This document shows, piece by piece, positions 6,828 through 7,862 of a stretch of 7,862 nt of DNA. A program made the position numbers and the translations under genes. The DNA comes from Acidobacteriota bacterium (GTDB lineage Bacteria > Acidobacteriota > Vicinamibacteria > Vicinamibacterales > UBA8438): NCBI GenBank assembly GCA_005778315.1, contig SXOW01000363.1:1-7862 (forward strand). Direction: 5' to 3'. A model generated the notes under the pieces. The model was not told the origin of the DNA, did no database searches, and worked only from the letters and a program-made list of their open reading frames with translations. How positions within the stretch are numbered: position 1 is the stretch's first letter; the number at the start of each line of letters is the position of its first letter.

Positions 6828-7862
6828 CGAACGTCAGAGGTTCGCGCACCGCCGGACTGGGCCACAAGTGGGCGGAACGCCTCACTCAGCGAGGGGTCGA
6901 CGGTCCACGCGTAGCCCTCCATGCGCGCCACCACGGTTCCGTTCGCATCGAGGAACGTGATGTCACCCGTCACGCGGCTGGGGCTCTGCTCCAACACCTC
7001 CAGAATGGCGACCACGCCGTCGGTGGGGAAGGTGGGCGCGTACTGCTCATACCTGGCCCCGAAGGTCGGGAGTGCGACGGAGCCGAACGTCTGTTGACAC
7101 CAGAGGATACCCATCTGGAGTCCAGCGTCCACGATCAGCGGGTCGCCCAACCAGGCGGAGCGAGGGGGGTCGTCCATCCACTCGGATGGCTCTGGGGCCG
7201 ACCGAACGTGCGCGACGAGGTGGTCCGACGAATACCCGTCAATACGTTCGATGCCGTGAAAGTGCGGACCGTGGAAGAGCACGTCGCGGTAGGCGGCCTC
7301 GACGCTGTGGCCGTATGCTTCGATCTCGAACTCGGCCGGACGCAGATACCCAGGCGGAGTCGCCAAGCTCGCGCGCAGCGTGGCACAGGCTCGCGCGTGG
7401 ACGGTCTCATCTCCTAGGGGGCCGCTGCGCAACTCGACGTCAACCTCAAACGAGTTGCCTTCGCGACGAATCTTGGACACCGCCACCCGGAGGTCGCGAG
7501 CGCCCTCGTTCAGAATCACGCCTTTGAGAACCCGGAACTCTGAGAATCCTGCCAGGAGCAACCCTGGATTGTCATGTAGCGCGCCGTGTCCGAGCCACTC
7601 ATGCATGATGGCCACCGGCAGCACCGGATGACCGCCGATCACGTGCGAACTCAGAAACGCGTGGCGGTCGATATCGAGACGCCGCTCGAACACCGGTGAC
7701 AGACCCGGTCGGGCCGCCGACACGGTGCGTGCCGGTCGCGCCGGGTGACCGTCTGGACCGTCCGGTGGCGCATCCCCTATCAGCACTTCCGTCGCGGCCG
7801 ACTCACCCTGGGCCAGCTCGTTCAGCAAGCTCTGTGCACCGGCGTCGAGCGCGATGACGCCG
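6824..7862 (-). CDS. pfa2: Pfa2/PfaA-like PUFA (secondary lipid) synthase subunit, C-terminal part (KR tail + PKS-type DH)
   Basis: This is the 3' end of a large synthase gene that enters from beyond 7862. The frame is open through the window edge, so the real start is not visible; a TTG at 7826-7828 could be taken as a start but lies inside a domain. 345 codons are seen, ending in TGA at 6824-6826. Visible residues 1-30 resemble the end of a PKS ketoreductase: a stretch reading GVIALDAG, then an Ala-rich helix, then TEVLIG. After a Pro/Gly linker, residues about 52-335 form a polyketide-type dehydratase, which removes water from an ACP-bound 3-hydroxyacyl chain. Its first hotdog carries HVIGGHPVLP (catalytic His at visible residue 73) and its second carries DAGLQ (Asp at 245). 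In known PUFA synthases a protein with KS-AT-ACP repeats-KR-DH precedes the KS-CLF subunit, and that is the order here. The subunit identity is inferred because the KS, AT and ACPs are off-window. It could also be the equivalent subunit of a related glycolipid or hydrocarbon synthase. Confidence 0.88.
   Translation of the reverse strand, partial: GVIALDAGAQSLLNELAQGESAATEVLIGDAPPDGPDGHPARPARTVSAARPGLSPVFERRLDIDRHAFLSSHVIGGHPVLPVAIMHEWLGHGALHDNPGLLLAGFSEFRVLKGVILNEGARDLRVAVSKIRREGNSFEVDVELRSGPLGDETVHARACATLRASLATPPGYLRPAEFEIEAYGHSVEAAYRDVLFHGPHFHGIERIDGYSSDHLVAHVRSAPEPSEWMDDPPRSAWLGDPLIVDAGLQMGILWCQQTFGSVALPTFGARYEQYAPTFPTDGVVAILEVLEQSPSRVTGDITFLDANGTVVARMEGYAWTVDPSLSEAFRPLVAQSGGARTSDVR
6857..7708 (-). 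other. PKS-type dehydratase domain (double hotdog) within the upstream subunit
   Basis: This is a sub-domain of the Pfa2-like CDS. The N-terminal hotdog holds the HxxxGxxxxP motif (His codon at 7643-7645, sequence HVIGGHPVLP). The C-terminal hotdog holds the DxxxQ motif (Asp codon at 7127-7129, sequence DAGLQMG). The block FHGPHFHGIERI lies between them, like the conserved Y/F-x-GP-x-F stretch of PKS dehydratases. Both catalytic residues are present, so activity is expected. The domain is different in type from the FabA-like dehydratases of the next gene. Confidence 0.87.
7773..7861 (-). other. C-terminal tail of a ketoreductase domain
   Basis: The first roughly 30 visible residues (GVIALDAG, an Ala-rich helix, then TEVLIG) match the usual end of PKS/FAS ketoreductases. 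There, an (I/L)PLxxG segment precedes a final helix and a strand ending in VVIG. The nucleotide-binding motif and the Ser-Tyr-Lys residues lie beyond the window, so this call rests on a short stretch and on its position just before the dehydratase. Confidence 0.6.

Noticed and set aside
7826..7828. TTG at 7828 as the true start of the dehydratase protein
   Set aside because: The frame is open upstream to the window edge and encodes what looks like the end of a ketoreductase domain, so the TTG is internal.

Overview
The window holds two adjoining megasynthase genes on the minus strand. Neither is complete, and they leave almost no non-coding sequence. The DNA is strongly G+C rich (about two thirds by eye, not counted), with G/C favoured at third codon positions. 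That suggests a high-GC bacterium. The domain order resembles the PUFA / secondary-lipid synthases described in Myxococcota, and similar clusters occur in other phyla such as Acidobacteriota. The sequence alone does not fix the taxon.

Transcription runs from high to low coordinates. Positions 7862 to 6824 are the last 345 codons of an upstream protein. It ends with the tail of a ketoreductase (KR) domain followed by a polyketide-type dehydratase (DH) with an intact HxxxGxxxxP motif and an intact DxxxQ motif. This is how Pfa2/PfaA-type subunits (KS-AT-ACP repeats-KR-DH) end.

The second gene starts inside the stop codon of the first (ATGA overlap, 6824-6827) and stays open for 2275 codons until it runs off the low-coordinate edge. 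Its domains in order are an active ketosynthase (KS), a second KS whose catalytic Cys is replaced by Glu (chain length factor, CLF), an acyltransferase (AT) with a GYSLGE nucleophile elbow, a linker rich in Ala and Pro, and four FabA/FabZ-type hotdog folds forming two dehydratase/isomerase units. The fourth hotdog is cut at its catalytic helix. This KS-CLF-AT-DH-DH order is that of Pfa3 in myxobacterial omega-3 polyunsaturated fatty acid synthases.

Together the two proteins would carry out iterative, acyl carrier protein (ACP)-bound chain building. The upstream subunit supplies ACPs and ketoreduction, and the downstream subunit supplies KS/CLF condensation, acyl transfer, dehydration and possible double-bond isomerisation. 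The enoyl reductase (Pfa1/PfaD) and most of Pfa2 would lie outside the window, beyond 7862. The product (PUFA, hydrocarbon or other specialised lipid) cannot be read from this segment. No RNA gene, mobile element, CRISPR array, promoter or terminator was seen. The many plus-strand open frames are antisense shadows of the two genes.
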